This document shows, piece by piece, positions 28,195 through 38,650 of a stretch of 64,000 nucleotides of DNA. Made by a program: the position numbers and the translations under genes. The notes under the pieces were generated by a model. It worked only from the letters and a program-made list of their open reading frames with translations. It did no database searches and was not told the origin of the DNA. Every line of letters begins with the position of its first letter. Position 1 is the stretch's first letter. This stretch comes from an uncultured bacterium (GTDB taxonomy: Bacteria; Nitrospirota; Thermodesulfovibrionia; Thermodesulfovibrionales; Thermodesulfovibrionaceae): the NCBI GenBank assembly GCA_937998865.1, contig CALLBR010000005.1, forward strand, positions 1 to 64,000, in the 5' to 3' direction.

Positions 28195-29060
28195 TAAAAT
28201 TTAACAAGTAAAGAGAGGGCTACAAAGACAAAAAAGGTAACGCTTATATATCCATTCATATTAAAAAAGGCAATATTAAGCTTGGACAGATCATGGGCTT
28301 TTACAAGAGAATGTTCTTTAACAAAGAGCAAGGCAATTATAGTCATGCCAATCCAGTAAATAATGTTTAATTTAAAAAGCCAACCAATTATTAATAAAAA
28401 GGAGAAAGAAATGAAATGAAATATTCTTGAAAAATATATTGCCTTATTTATCCCGAAAACTCTTGGAATAGAATAAATACCATATTTTTTATCAAATTCT
28501 ACATCCCATAAGGCATATAAAGTGTCAAATCCTGCAAGCCAAAAAACAACTGCTAATGCCATAGGCAAAATTTCCCAATTAAAATCACCTTTAATGGCAA
28601 TCCATGCTCCTAAGGGAGCTAAAGCTAAGGCTAATCCTAGAAAAAAATGACATGCCCAGGTGAATCTCTTTGTATATGAATAGATAAAGAGAACTAATAC
28701 AGCAACAGGAGAGAGTTTAAAACACAAGGGATTTAACATCCAAGCAGAGAAGATGAAAATAACAAGACATACACTGGTAAATAAAATTGCTTCCCAAAGT
28801 TTAATTTTTCCAGTTGGGATTTCCCTCTTGGCAGTCCGAGGATTTAGGGCATCGATTTTTCTATCTATGATTCTATTAAAACCAAAGGCTGAAGCTCTTG
28901 CACTTACCATTGCAAAGGTTATCCAGAGTATTTTTTTTATCTCTGGAATACCACCTGCAGCAAGCATAGCAGCAGCAAAAGCAAAGGGAAGGGCAAACAC
29001 ACTATGTTCAATCTTTATCATCCTTAAATACAATATAGCTTTATTAAAAAGGGACATCAA
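28194..29060 (-). CDS. UbiA-family prenyltransferase (UbiA/MqnP-like)
   Basis: FNRIIDRKIDALNPRTAKREIPTGKI, DTLYALWDVEFDKKYGIYSIP. Confidence 0.9.
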   Translation of the reverse strand: MMSLFNKAILYLRMIKIEHSVFALPFAFAAAMLAAGGIPEIKKILWITFAMVSARASAFGFNRIIDRKIDALNPRTAKREIPTGKIKLWEAILFTSVCLVIFIFSAWMLNPLCFKLSPVAVLVLFIYSYTKRFTWACHFFLGLALALAPLGAWIAIKGDFNWEILPMALAVVFWLAGFDTLYALWDVEFDKKYGIYSIPRVFGINKAIYFSRIFHFISFSFLLIIGWLFKLNIIYWIGMTIIALLFVKEHSLVKAHDLSKLNIAFFNMNGYISVTFFVFVALSLLVKF

Positions 29061-29192
29061 ATTATTATAACATCATTGAAGAATATGAAAATATTTAGCT
29101 TATATTTTCCTTTAATTTGCCTTCTCTGCCAAAGGTCATTTCTGAGAGATTTAATACTTTAAATTTCTCTTTTTTTTCTGTAAAATTTATTT

Positions 29193-29612
29193 ATGGAAAT
29201 TAAAACTCAAATATTTTCAATAAACTCCATTGAACAAATAAAAGTCAATGAAATAATTCAGACTTTGAAGAGAATCCAACAAAGGGTGATTTCCCATGAA
29301 AGGGCTCATAAAGCTGTTGGTGGGAAATATGCTGGCACAGTTCATTATTCCTATACTAAAGGACCTGATGGAAAAAAGATGTATATAACAGCAGGAGAAG
29401 TTAGTCTTGATTTGTCGGAGGAGGCATCTCCTAAGGAAACAGCAAAAAAAATGGAGATAATTCAGGCTGCTGCTTTAGCTCCATCAGATCCATCTCCACA
29501 AGACATTCGTGTAGCCCAAATAGCAGCTATAAAAAAAATGCGAGCAGAAATAGAAAATTCTGTTGAAGAAGAGAGGAACAAAAAGGGATTAATAATAAAT
29601 AGATCTATTTAA
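29193..29612 (+). CDS. SprA-related putative metalloprotease-like protein
   Basis: RVISHERAHKAVGGKYAG...YTKGPDGKKMYITAGEVSLDLS. Confidence 0.7.
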   Translation: MEIKTQIFSINSIEQIKVNEIIQTLKRIQQRVISHERAHKAVGGKYAGTVHYSYTKGPDGKKMYITAGEVSLDLSEEASPKETAKKMEIIQAAALAPSDPSPQDIRVAQIAAIKKMRAEIENSVEEERNKKGLIINRSI

Positions 29613-30092
29613 ATTAATTTTTTCAGAAAAAGAAAAAGCTTGCCACGATTATATTTTTTGGATGTCTTCTTTGCTCTCTCCATGAAGAAATAAATTAATT
29701 CGATTTGTAATGAAAGAATTATGATAAAGGTTTACACTACCCATGTCAGGAATTTGTATAAGTGTCTTTGGGCGACAGAGGCAAAGGAATTATTTAATTG
29801 TTAAAAAACTTGACATATAGTTATTAAATATGATTTCATATAGGAAAATTTTTTGTTCTTTCACAAGACTGTTTTTAAAAAAAGGGAACAGTCTGAAAAA
29901 ATTGAAAATAAAGAATTTCAAGCATGCTTCGAAATGATCACTTTTGAGGCTTTAAGAATTCTCTGTCAAGGGGAAAGTGATTAAAAAATTATTCCAAATA
30001 TCCTTGAGCATATTGAGAAATAAATAAAAAAACAGAGTATGAAATGCAGCAACTTATGTGCTTTTTATTTCTTATTAATAGGAGGAAATAAA

Positions 30093-31241
30093 ATGATAAC
30101 CAAATTATTATCAAAAGTTTCATTTTTAATGTTTGTTTTGCTATTTTCAAGTTATTCTATTGCTCAAACAAATCCGGATAAACCAAAACAGCCTAATGTT
30201 AGTGTTTCAATGAAAAATTACTGGTGTGCTGAAGTAGAAAATTTGATTTTTTCAAAGGAACCAAAACAAGGTGAAAAATTAACAGTTGGAGTGAGAATTA
30301 AGTTTACAAAAAATATGGCAAATTCTCTTCCTCTACCCAAAAAAAATTGTCAATGTGCTTTTGAAGGCCCTCAAGGTAATCTTGTGTCTTCATGGTCAAA
30401 AATTCTGTCTTTGAGATTAATAGGCATAAAATATTCTGAAAAGGAAGTAAATTTCTTAGAATATTATGGACCTACTCCTGCCTTTCCTCCCTATTATTAC
30501 AGCGGTTTTCCAGTAATTGGATTTAGAGTTACAGAGAGTGATCTAAAAAGGGGTTATCTGGATATATGGAGTTGGGTATCAAAAGAACCTTTACAATGCA
30601 GAGAATCGTCAATATATGCATCGTTAGCGATTTACAATAAATTACCTTATAATATAGAAAATGAATGTCATCCCAAAGAAGATTTTAAAAAAACCTTTAA
30701 AACTACTTGCTTAGATATTTCTGGCATTGATAAAGAAAAATTAACAAAAGATTTGGATAAAACTAAGAATATTAGGTTGCCCGATCTTGAAATAGATAAG
30801 GTAAAAAGTTTTTTCAGAATCAGTAAAAGAGAGAATGAACAAGCTATCATTTACGATGAATTAGATTTAGTGATATCTATTAAAAATTCAGGAAATGTGG
30901 ATATTTCCAAATTTAAAATTTTAATAGAAAAAAAACGGGAAGGCGACACTCAGTATACCTCTCTTGAACAATTAGAATGGTCTTATGATGGTAAAAAGGG
31001 ATCATCACAAAATGGCATCATTGAAATAGATAATTTAAAAGCAGGACAGACAAAAGATATTATCGTATTTACTAATAATTCAAAAGCTCCTAAGTTAGAT
31101 TGCTGGCTTAGAGTTAAACTCGATCCAGAAAATGAAATATCAGAGATTAATGAGACAAATAACATGATAGATAATATTAGATTTCCAAGTCATTATAATA
31201 ATCCCGGTGAGTATGGTAATAAGGTAAAGAGAGCCCCTTAA
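30093..31241 (+). CDS. Secreted protein with CARDB-like domain
   Basis: AGGAGG SD then ATG 30093; signal peptide MITKLLSKVSFLMFVLLFSSYSIAQ; CARDB-like ISIKNSGNVDIS...EISEINETNNMIDNI. The ORF-track start at 30039 is probably too early. Confidence 0.65.
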   Translation: MITKLLSKVSFLMFVLLFSSYSIAQTNPDKPKQPNVSVSMKNYWCAEVENLIFSKEPKQGEKLTVGVRIKFTKNMANSLPLPKKNCQCAFEGPQGNLVSSWSKILSLRLIGIKYSEKEVNFLEYYGPTPAFPPYYYSGFPVIGFRVTESDLKRGYLDIWSWVSKEPLQCRESSIYASLAIYNKLPYNIENECHPKEDFKKTFKTTCLDISGIDKEKLTKDLDKTKNIRLPDLEIDKVKSFFRISKRENEQAIIYDELDLVISIKNSGNVDISKFKILIEKKREGDTQYTSLEQLEWSYDGKKGSSQNGIIEIDNLKAGQTKDIIVFTNNSKAPKLDCWLRVKLDPENEISEINETNNMIDNIRFPSHYNNPGEYGNKVKRAP

Positions 31242-31350
31242 AAATAACTGGACAAAAGATTGCTGGGCATTACTTTTTCCTCTCTAAATGACTAAACAAG
31301 TCAGAAGGTTTCATCGTAAGAAAATAAATTAGTGAGCATTTCAAAAAATA

Positions 31351-31393
31351 AGATTTTTCCTTTCATAACAGAAAAATCTCCCTGTTATGAAAG
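31351..31393. repeat. Interleaved (overlapping) inverted repeats
   Basis: AGATTTTTC(31351-31359)/GAAAAATCT(31371-31379) and CTTTCATAACAG(31360-31371)/CTGTTATGAAAG(31382-31393). Confidence 0.85.
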
Positions 31394-31617
31394 AATAGAC
31401 TTTGTCGATAAAATTAATTAAAAGAATTAAAATTACATCTTGCTATTTAATGCTTTGTATCTAATGATAAATAGTCAGATATGTGGAATTTCTTACAATA
31501 GGTCGGATTTTGATTTCTTATTAGCAACTTAAGGTTTTCTTGGAAAATTCCTGTAAAAATTTGGTATTATTTTTAGATAAATTTATTTCATTTAAATTAA
31601 ACCTAAAGGGGGGAATA

Positions 31618-31824
31618 ATGATTGATCAAAGAATTCAATCAGCAATTGAGAAAATCAAATCTCTGAAAGCAGAAAGGGAAGAATTAAAAAAGAGAGTTTT
31701 AAGTTTGGAAGAAATAATAAAAACTAAGAATCAAGAAATTGAAAATCTTCTCTCTGAGAGAGATTTAATAAAGAGGCAAATTGAGGAATTACTTAAAGAA
31801 CTTGATTTAGAATCACATGAATAA
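31618..31824 (+). CDS. ZapB-like coiled-coil protein
   Basis: Short coiled coil MIDQRIQSAIEKIKSLKAEREELKKRVLSLEEIIKTK...; GGGGGG SD; directly upstream of zapA. Confidence 0.6.
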   Translation: MIDQRIQSAIEKIKSLKAEREELKKRVLSLEEIIKTKNQEIENLLSERDLIKRQIEELLKELDLESHE

Positions 31825-32092
31825 AACTGAGGTTTATATATTAGGGCAGAAATACATAATAAGAGGAGAAAAACCTTCTGAATATATTCAGGAACTAGCT
31901 GCTTACGTGGATAAAAAATTAAGGAATGTTTATGAACAAAATCCTAACATCACTCCTCTAAGGGCAGCTATTTTGGCTTGTTTTTATGTGGCAGATGAGC
32001 TTGAAGAGACTAAAAGAGCTTATGAGGAAACTTTAAAAAAACTTCATGAAATAGATATAAAAACGGACGAATTAATTAATTTGCTTGAATAA
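31817..32092 (+). CDS. zapA: Cell division protein ZapA
   Basis: TEVYILGQKYIIRGEKPSEYIQELAAYVDKKLRN...AALLACFYVADEL-type pattern. Confidence 0.82.
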   Translation: MNKTEVYILGQKYIIRGEKPSEYIQELAAYVDKKLRNVYEQNPNITPLRAAILACFYVADELEETKRAYEETLKKLHEIDIKTDELINLLE

Positions 32093-33019
32093 TTATATTT
32101 CTTTTCTTCTATCTATGGCATATCTTTTATCTTTTTGATGTTTTGCGATAGATTTCATTTGAGAGGCAGCTTCTGCCATTTCACTAAAATGTTTGAATCT
32201 TCTGTATTTATTAGAGGTAATACCTACAGACACAGTCATAATAGGAAATTTATGTGTTTCATTTCTTCTGTCAATTGATTCTATATATCCTCTTCTGATA
32301 TCTTCTAAATCATAGAAATTTATGATTAAGTTTTGAAAAGTATCTATTATTTTTTTTGTTGCATCCTCTATTAATTCAGGAGACATTATATAGACAAAAT
32401 CATCACCACCTATATGGCCCACAAAACTTCCCTTTGGTTGGATAGATTTAGTGATATTTAATACGATTCTGCCAAGGACTTTTATAACTTCATCTCCTCT
32501 TGAAAATCCATATTTATCATTAAAAGGTTTAAAATTATCAAGGTCTGCGTAGGCTAAGGCAAAAATCTCTTCTTTAGTAAGTCTTTTCTGTATTTCTTGA
32601 TGAATTACTAGATTGCCGGGTAATTTTGTCAATGGATTAGTGGCTATCATTCTTTCAACTCTTTTCAGTGATAGCTCTATTCTCATTTTTAATTCTTTAT
32701 CTAAATTCCCAACTCTTATGTAATCATCTATTAACAATTCATCCCACTTTTCATAGGTAAAATCATCAGAAACTATGGATATAACAATCATTGATATAAA
32801 AAGAGGCTCACTTTTGATCTGATTTATTATTGATCCCGACATGTTTTCATCATTGATAGAATCAAAAATAACTAAATCTGGAATTTCTTCATAAATTATA
32901 TCAAGTGCCTGTTTTACATCATCAAAATAGTATATTTCATAGTCTAATGAGGCAAGTTTTTTGCCTATCTTTTTTCTCAAAGTTCTATTTTCAATGATAA
33001 TAATTATTTTTTTATTCAT
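32093..33019 (-). CDS. Receiver-like plus GGDEF-domain protein (GGDDF variant)
   Basis: NPLTKLPGNLVI, ALAYADLDNFKPFNDKYGFSRGDEVI, GHIGGDDFVYI. Confidence 0.88.
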   Translation of the reverse strand: MNKKIIIIIENRTLRKKIGKKLASLDYEIYYFDDVKQALDIIYEEIPDLVIFDSINDENMSGSIINQIKSEPLFISMIVISIVSDDFTYEKWDELLIDDYIRVGNLDKELKMRIELSLKRVERMIATNPLTKLPGNLVIHQEIQKRLTKEEIFALAYADLDNFKPFNDKYGFSRGDEVIKVLGRIVLNITKSIQPKGSFVGHIGGDDFVYIMSPELIEDATKKIIDTFQNLIINFYDLEDIRRGYIESIDRRNETHKFPIMTVSVGITSNKYRRFKHFSEMAEAASQMKSIAKHQKDKRYAIDRRKEI

Positions 33020-33848
33020 CTGATAAGAATATTTCTTGAGATGATGAAAGAGGGTCTTCTGCTTGCGTAAAAATATCTTTTATTTCTTCATAATTAAGAT
33101 CAAGATCTTTCCAAATAGTTGGATTTACGGGATTGACGTATAAATCTCCAGAATAGCCCATTCCTCTTGCTAGAGCTAAAATATTTGATAGATGAACAAC
33201 GGCAGTTTCTGTAGTGAAATTCTTGCTAAGTTGGGGTCTATGATGATTCATTATGGGTTCAATTAATTTTGTTGGAAAATTCCATTTTTTGCAGACTATT
33301 CCGCCTATTTCAGCATGAGTTATGCCAAAATATTCCTTTTCAATTTCATGGAGTAAACTTTCTCTTTTTTGGGCTAATTCAATTATTTTTGTATAATCTT
33401 CTTTAAAAGCAATGAGGAGAATTACCTTGCCAATGTCATGTAGCAAAGCAGCTACAGATATTTCTTCAGCAAATTCAAGGTCTTTCTTCTTGGAAATAAT
33501 TCTTGAATATATTGCTGAAGCTAATGAGTGTTCCCAAAGCCCCACCATATTTTTTTTCATAACCTCAAAGACAGAAACACCTATGAGAAGTCCTTTTACT
33601 GCATTTAAACCCAGGATAACCATTGCATGATTTACAGAAGAGATCCTTCCTGGGAATCCATAAACAGGAGAATTAACCATTTTAAGTATTCTTGCTGTTA
33701 GAGTAGGATCTGATGCGACAAAATCTGAGATTTTTTGTAGCGACACATGGGGATCTTCTATTATTCCAAGTATTTTTCGAAGTATTGAAGGAATAGTTGG
33801 CAGGTTTTCAATTTTTTCAATTTTTTGAATTATTTCTTGAGCATTCAT
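33012..33848 (-). CDS. HDOD-domain protein
   Basis: LPTIPSILRKILGIIEDPHVSLQKISDFVASDPTLTARILKMVNSPVYGF, LLHDIGKVI. Confidence 0.92.
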   Translation of the reverse strand: MNAQEIIQKIEKIENLPTIPSILRKILGIIEDPHVSLQKISDFVASDPTLTARILKMVNSPVYGFPGRISSVNHAMVILGLNAVKGLLIGVSVFEVMKKNMVGLWEHSLASAIYSRIISKKKDLEFAEEISVAALLHDIGKVILLIAFKEDYTKIIELAQKRESLLHEIEKEYFGITHAEIGGIVCKKWNFPTKLIEPIMNHHRPQLSKNFTTETAVVHLSNILALARGMGYSGDLYVNPVNPTIWKDLDLNYEEIKDIFTQAEDPLSSSQEIFLSDE

Positions 33849-34135
33849 TTATACATTTCCTCGATGTGTTCCTCTAAAGCCCTTTTTATAAGAAGGGTAG
33901 GTTGATCAGTTATTTTTTCAAATCTTTTCTGGATTTCACTAAGAAGGGATTCCTTAGGAGGCAAATTTCTTTCACCTTCTATGTAGATTATGTCAATATT
34001 CATTCTTAATATTTTATCAATAAGAGAATCTGTGAGCTCTTTACCAGCAGGAATCATAATAATACCTGCTTCATTTATTATATCTTGAGCTAATTTCATG
34101 CCTGGCTTTGCTTTATCAACAGAAATTTTTAGCAT
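33845..34135 (-). CDS. Small protein resembling the N-terminal region of HD-GYP signalling proteins
   Basis: AKPGMKLAQDIINEAGIIMIPAGKELTDSLIDKILRMNIDIIYIEG; overlaps the HDOD gene. Confidence 0.55.
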   Translation of the reverse strand: MLKISVDKAKPGMKLAQDIINEAGIIMIPAGKELTDSLIDKILRMNIDIIYIEGERNLPPKESLLSEIQKRFEKITDQPTLLIKRALEEHIEEMYK

Positions 34136-34146
34136 GGTATATTATA

Positions 34147-35931
34147 TCAAACATCAAGCTTGATGTGCAGCTCTTTAAGCTGTTTAAGATCTACCTCTGA
34201 AGGAGCCTCACTTAAGGGACAATAGGCTTTCTGAGTTTTTGGGAAGGCAATCACATCTCTAAGGGATTCAGCTCCTGTCATAAGCATAACAAGCCTATCG
34301 AGTCCTAAGGCAATCCCTCCATGAGGTGGAGTCCCATACTTTAGAGCTTCAATGAAGAAGCCAAATCTCCTCTTTGTTTCATCCTCAGGAAGCCCTAAAA
34401 CTTTAAAAATTTTTTCCTGAATGTCTGCTCTATGAATTCTAATGCTTCCACCTCCCAGCTCATAGCCATTTAAAACTATATCATAGGCTTTAGCTTTAAT
34501 ATCTTTTAAAGCACTTTTAGGGTTTTTAAGAGCCTCAGGAGAAATGTTTAAAAGTATCTCTAAATCCTCTTCACGAGGAGATGTGAATGGATGATGCATG
34601 CTTACAAACCTTTTTTCATCTTCATCCCATTCAAAGAGAGGAAAATCTGTGAGCCATACAAATTGGAAACCTTCTCTTTTTAACTTAGTCATTTCAGCAA
34701 TTTCTAAGCGGAGTCTTCCTAGAATTTCATTTGCTTTCTTAGGCTCATCACCTATAAAAAGAATCATATCACCCTCTTCTGCCTTAATTTTATCAGCAAT
34801 TTCCCTCAATAATTCCTTTGAGAAAAATTTTACGATAGGTGATTCAAAACCATTTTTAACTTTTATCCACGCCAAGCCCTTTGCACCAAAATTCTGAACT
34901 TTCTGAACTAATTTATCTATTTCACCTCTTGTTAAGGATGCAAACCCGATACCTTTAATAGCCTTTATCACTCCACCTTTTTCAATAGTGTCAAGAAAAA
35001 TTTTAAATTCAGAGTGCTTTACAAGCTCTGTTACATCTTCTATTTCAAGATTAAATCTTAAATCAGGTTTGTCAGTACCATATCTATTTAATGCCTCATC
35101 ATAGGTAAGTTTTTTTATGGGAATTTTTATTTCCCAATCTAATACTTCCCTGAAACAGTAAAGGAGCATTCCCTCCACTGTAGCAATAATGTCTTCCATT
35201 TCTACAAAGGACATCTCCATATCTATCTGAGTAAATTCTGGTTGTCTATCTGCTCTTAAGTCTTCATCTCTAAAACATCGTACAATTTGAAAATATCTAT
35301 CAAATCCGGAGATCATCAGAATTTGCTTAAAAAGTTGGGGTGACTGGGGTAATGCATAAAAAGTTCCCGGATTTAACCTACTGGGTACAAGAAAATCCCT
35401 TGCTCCTTCAGGAGTAGATTTGGTAAGCATTGGTGTTTCAATTTCAATGAATCCCTTGTCATTTAGATAATTTCTGATGGCTAAAGTTGTACGATGCCTT
35501 ATTAAAAAGTTTTTTTGCATTTGAGGTCTTCTTAAATCAAGATATCGATATTTCAATCTTAATAATTCATTTATTTGTTCTGTTTCTTCTATTTGGAAAG
35601 GTAAAGGCTTTGCCTGACTTAGGATTTTTAATTCTTTTACATAGAGTTCAAAATTTCCAGTCTTTAGTTCAGGATTTTCTGTTCCCTCAGGTCTTCGTCT
35701 TACAGTGCCTACAACACTTATGACATACTCACTTCTCAATTCGTGAGCTTTTTCATGAGTCTCTAAGGATATTTCAGGGCTAAAAACTATCTGCATTATT
35801 CCGCTACGATCTCTTAAATCAATAAAAATTAATCCTCCATGGTCTCTTCTTCGAAATACCCATCCACATAATTTAAGGTCTTTGCCTAAGTCATCTTCGT
35901 TTACTTCTGCACAAAATTTATCTCTCAGCAT
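34147..35931 (-). CDS. aspS: Aspartyl-tRNA synthetase
   Basis: [60 protein letters not shown]. Confidence 0.97.
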   Translation of the reverse strand: MLRDKFCAEVNEDDLGKDLKLCGWVFRRRDHGGLIFIDLRDRSGIMQIVFSPEISLETHEKAHELRSEYVISVVGTVRRRPEGTENPELKTGNFELYVKELKILSQAKPLPFQIEETEQINELLRLKYRYLDLRRPQMQKNFLIRHRTTLAIRNYLNDKGFIEIETPMLTKSTPEGARDFLVPSRLNPGTFYALPQSPQLFKQILMISGFDRYFQIVRCFRDEDLRADRQPEFTQIDMEMSFVEMEDIIATVEGMLLYCFREVLDWEIKIPIKKLTYDEALNRYGTDKPDLRFNLEIEDVTELVKHSEFKIFLDTIEKGGVIKAIKGIGFASLTRGEIDKLVQKVQNFGAKGLAWIKVKNGFESPIVKFFSKELLREIADKIKAEEGDMILFIGDEPKKANEILGRLRLEIAEMTKLKREGFQFVWLTDFPLFEWDEDEKRFVSMHHPFTSPREEDLEILLNISPEALKNPKSALKDIKAKAYDIVLNGYELGGGSIRIHRADIQEKIFKVLGLPEDETKRRFGFFIEALKYGTPPHGGIALGLDRLVMLMTGAESLRDVIAFPKTQKAYCPLSEAPSEVDLKQLKELHIKLDV

Positions 35932-36094
35932 TCATCCTCCTTTTTTTCGATTTCTCTCAAACTCATTTATTTTAATAAACTTTTCTCTTTATAATTTCAC
36001 TATTAATTAATGTGGTGCAACAAAAATTTATTATAGCAAAATGAGATAATTTGTTAAAATAAAACTTAAACTTCGAAAACTGAAGGAGGTAATA

Positions 36095-37282
36095 ATGAAA
36101 ATAGTTTTAGCCTACTCAGGAGGGCTGGATACTTCAATAGCTATCAGGTGGCTGAAGGAAAAATATTCAGCAGAAGTAATAGCCTTCTGTGCAGACATTG
36201 GGCAGGAGGAAGATTTTGAGAAAATTGCCGAAAAAGCAAAGAAAACTGGTGCTTCTAAGGTATATATAGAGGATTTGAAAGAAGAATTTGTAAGGGATTA
36301 TGTTTTCCCTATGTTAAGAGCGAATGCTGTATATGAATCAGGATATCTTATGGGAACATCCATAGCAAGACCTTTAATTGCAAAAAAGCAAATTGAAATT
36401 GCCATAAAAGAAAAGGCAGAAGCTGTTGCCCATGGAGCAACAGGGAAAGGTAATGATCAAGTGAGATTTGAATTGACATACTATGCCTTAAAACCTGATA
36501 TAAAAGTAATAGCACCATGGAGAGAATGGGAATTCGATTCACGTAGTGCTCTTATTGAATATGCAAATAAATATGGAATACCTGTTGAAGCCACAAAAGA
36601 CAAACCCTATAGTATTGATCAAAATCTTTTTCATATCAGTTATGAAGGGGGTATTCTGGAAGATCCATGGAATGAACCTCCTGAGGATATGTATAAATTG
36701 GTAATTCCACCTGAAATGGCACCAGATAAACCAACCTATGTTGAGATTAATTATGAAAAAGGTAATCCTGTTGCTATAAATGGAGAAGTTCTTAGTGCTG
36801 CTCAGTTATTATCTAAATTAAATAAAATAGCGGGAGAAAATGGCATAGGAAGAATTGACTTAGTGGAAAACAGATATGTAGGAATCAAATCAAGGGGTGT
36901 CTATGAAACTCCAGGAGGAACAGTTTTACATATAGCTCACAGAGCAATAGAGTCTTTAACATTGGATAGAGAATTAATGCATTTAAGAGACAGCCTTGTT
37001 CATAAATATTCTGAACTTATTTACTACGGTTATTGGTTTTCTCCTGAAAGATTGGCGTTGCAGACATTGATTGATGAAACTCAAAAACATGTTACAGGAA
37101 CAGTAAGGTTAAAACTTTATAAAGGAAACTGTATAGTAACGGGAAGGAAATCCCCCTGTTCTCTCTACAGCAAAGATTTGGCAACTTTTGAAAGAGAGGA
37201 GATCTATAATCAGAGGGATGCTGAAGGATTTATAAAAATAAATGCATTAAGGCTAAAAATGGCTAAGAGGATCTTTGAATAG
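36095..37282 (+). CDS. argG: Argininosuccinate synthase
   Basis: [41 protein letters not shown]. Confidence 0.97.
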   Translation: MKIVLAYSGGLDTSIAIRWLKEKYSAEVIAFCADIGQEEDFEKIAEKAKKTGASKVYIEDLKEEFVRDYVFPMLRANAVYESGYLMGTSIARPLIAKKQIEIAIKEKAEAVAHGATGKGNDQVRFELTYYALKPDIKVIAPWREWEFDSRSALIEYANKYGIPVEATKDKPYSIDQNLFHISYEGGILEDPWNEPPEDMYKLVIPPEMAPDKPTYVEINYEKGNPVAINGEVLSAAQLLSKLNKIAGENGIGRIDLVENRYVGIKSRGVYETPGGTVLHIAHRAIESLTLDRELMHLRDSLVHKYSELIYYGYWFSPERLALQTLIDETQKHVTGTVRLKLYKGNCIVTGRKSPCSLYSKDLATFEREEIYNQRDAEGFIKINALRLKMAKRIFE

Positions 37283-38378
37283 ACAGGAAGCAAGATATAC
37301 TATAGCTTTAAGGGAAATAAAAGATATCGGTCCTGTTTTGGTAAAAAGGATACTGACACATTTTGCCTCTGCAGAGGATGTCTTTCTTGCAGATGAAGAG
37401 GAACTTTTATCCTTAGAAGGATTCAATCTTGAATTAGTCAAAAGAATAAAAAATTTTAATCTTTGGGACAGGATTGACAATGTTATCAATACTTGCGAGA
37501 AAAGACAAATAGAAATAATTACCATTAAGGATGAAAAATATCCTAAGCTTTTGAGAGAAATACCAGATCCTCCACCAGTTTTATTTTGTAGAGGAGAAAT
37601 CAAAGAGGACGATAATCTGGGTTTGGCAATTGTCGGTTCGAGAAAATGTAGTGACTATGGAAAGAGAGTTACTGAAAAGATTGCTTTTGAATTAGCCTCA
37701 TTAGGAATTAATATTGTAAGTGGGTTAGCTCGAGGTGTAGACTCCCTTGCTCATAATTCAGCTGTCTGTGCAGGAGGAAGAACAATTGCCTTCTTAGGTA
37801 GCGGTGTGTCTGTAATATATCCTCCAGAGAACAAAAAATTAGCTGAAAAGATTATGAATAATGGAGCTATACTAAGTGAATTTTACCCTGATGAACCACC
37901 TAAGAGAGAGAATTTTCCCAAAAGAAACAGACTTATAAGCGGTTTTTCCTTAGGTACTCTTGTTACAGAAGCCACTTTAAACTCCGGTGCTTTAATAACA
38001 GCATCTTTTGCACTTGAACAAGGCAGAGAGGTTTTTGCAGTACCAGGTAACATAAACTCAAAAAACTCGGAGGGAACTAATTTTTTAATAAAAAAAGGGG
38101 CAAAATTAGTGCAGTCAGTAGAAGACATCCTTGAAGAGATTAAAGCCTTTGTTCCATTATTAAAAGAATTTGAAATAGAAAAAAATACGAAAAAAAGAGT
38201 TGACTTAGATGATAGTGAAAAAGCTATATTTAATTTGCTTAATTCACCCATGTTATTAGACGAACTTGTTATGAAAACGGGAATGAATATATCAAAAGTA
38301 CTTGAGATTTTATTACAGCTTGAAATAAAAGGGTTAGTAGAAAAATTTGAAGGGAAATATGTGAGGAGGAATTTATGA
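37275..38378 (+). CDS. dprA: DNA processing protein DprA
   Basis: [49 protein letters not shown] start overlapping argG. Confidence 0.92.
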   Translation: MNRQEARYTIALREIKDIGPVLVKRILTHFASAEDVFLADEEELLSLEGFNLELVKRIKNFNLWDRIDNVINTCEKRQIEIITIKDEKYPKLLREIPDPPPVLFCRGEIKEDDNLGLAIVGSRKCSDYGKRVTEKIAFELASLGINIVSGLARGVDSLAHNSAVCAGGRTIAFLGSGVSVIYPPENKKLAEKIMNNGAILSEFYPDEPPKRENFPKRNRLISGFSLGTLVTEATLNSGALITASFALEQGREVFAVPGNINSKNSEGTNFLIKKGAKLVQSVEDILEEIKAFVPLLKEFEIEKNTKKRVDLDDSEKAIFNLLNSPMLLDELVMKTGMNISKVLEILLQLEIKGLVEKFEGKYVRRNL

Positions 38379-38650
38379 AACTTCTCGATTTTTTAAGAGT
38401 CTTAGCAAGAGAGTTAATAAATAACGATTATAATGACGAAGCATTAAAGGACTTTTCTCTCTTTGAAGTAGATTGGCATCAAATAAAGGAAGAGTTAAAT
38501 TTTTTGGAAGGAACAGAATTATTAGATATGGAAGAAATAGATATGATAAGAGCCTTACTTGTATATTTATTAATGAAAGAAACGGATTTACACGAAGATG
38601 ATATTTACAGCTTTATCTTTAGCAAAGGGAAACAAATTGTATGGAATTAA
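38375..38650 (+). CDS. Small conserved-position protein between dprA and topA
   Basis: 91 aa ORF overlapping both neighbours (4 and 10 nt). Confidence 0.7.
   Translation: MKLLDFLRVLARELINNDYNDEALKDFSLFEVDWHQIKEELNFLEGTELLDMEEIDMIRALLVYLLMKETDLHEDDIYSFIFSKGKQIVWN

Noticed and set aside
28753-29070. 105-aa ORF antisense to the UbiA-family gene
   Set aside because: No recognisable domain; overlaps a strongly supported CDS
29813-29840. TTGACA near TATGAT as a promoter
   Set aside because: Spacing of 13 bp is too short for a standard sigma-70 promoter
29849-29984. Short frame MFFHKTVFKKREQ...FQACFEMITFEALRILCQGESD as a gene
   Set aside because: About 43 aa, TTG start, no SD and no family match; kept only as a possible gene remnant in a finding
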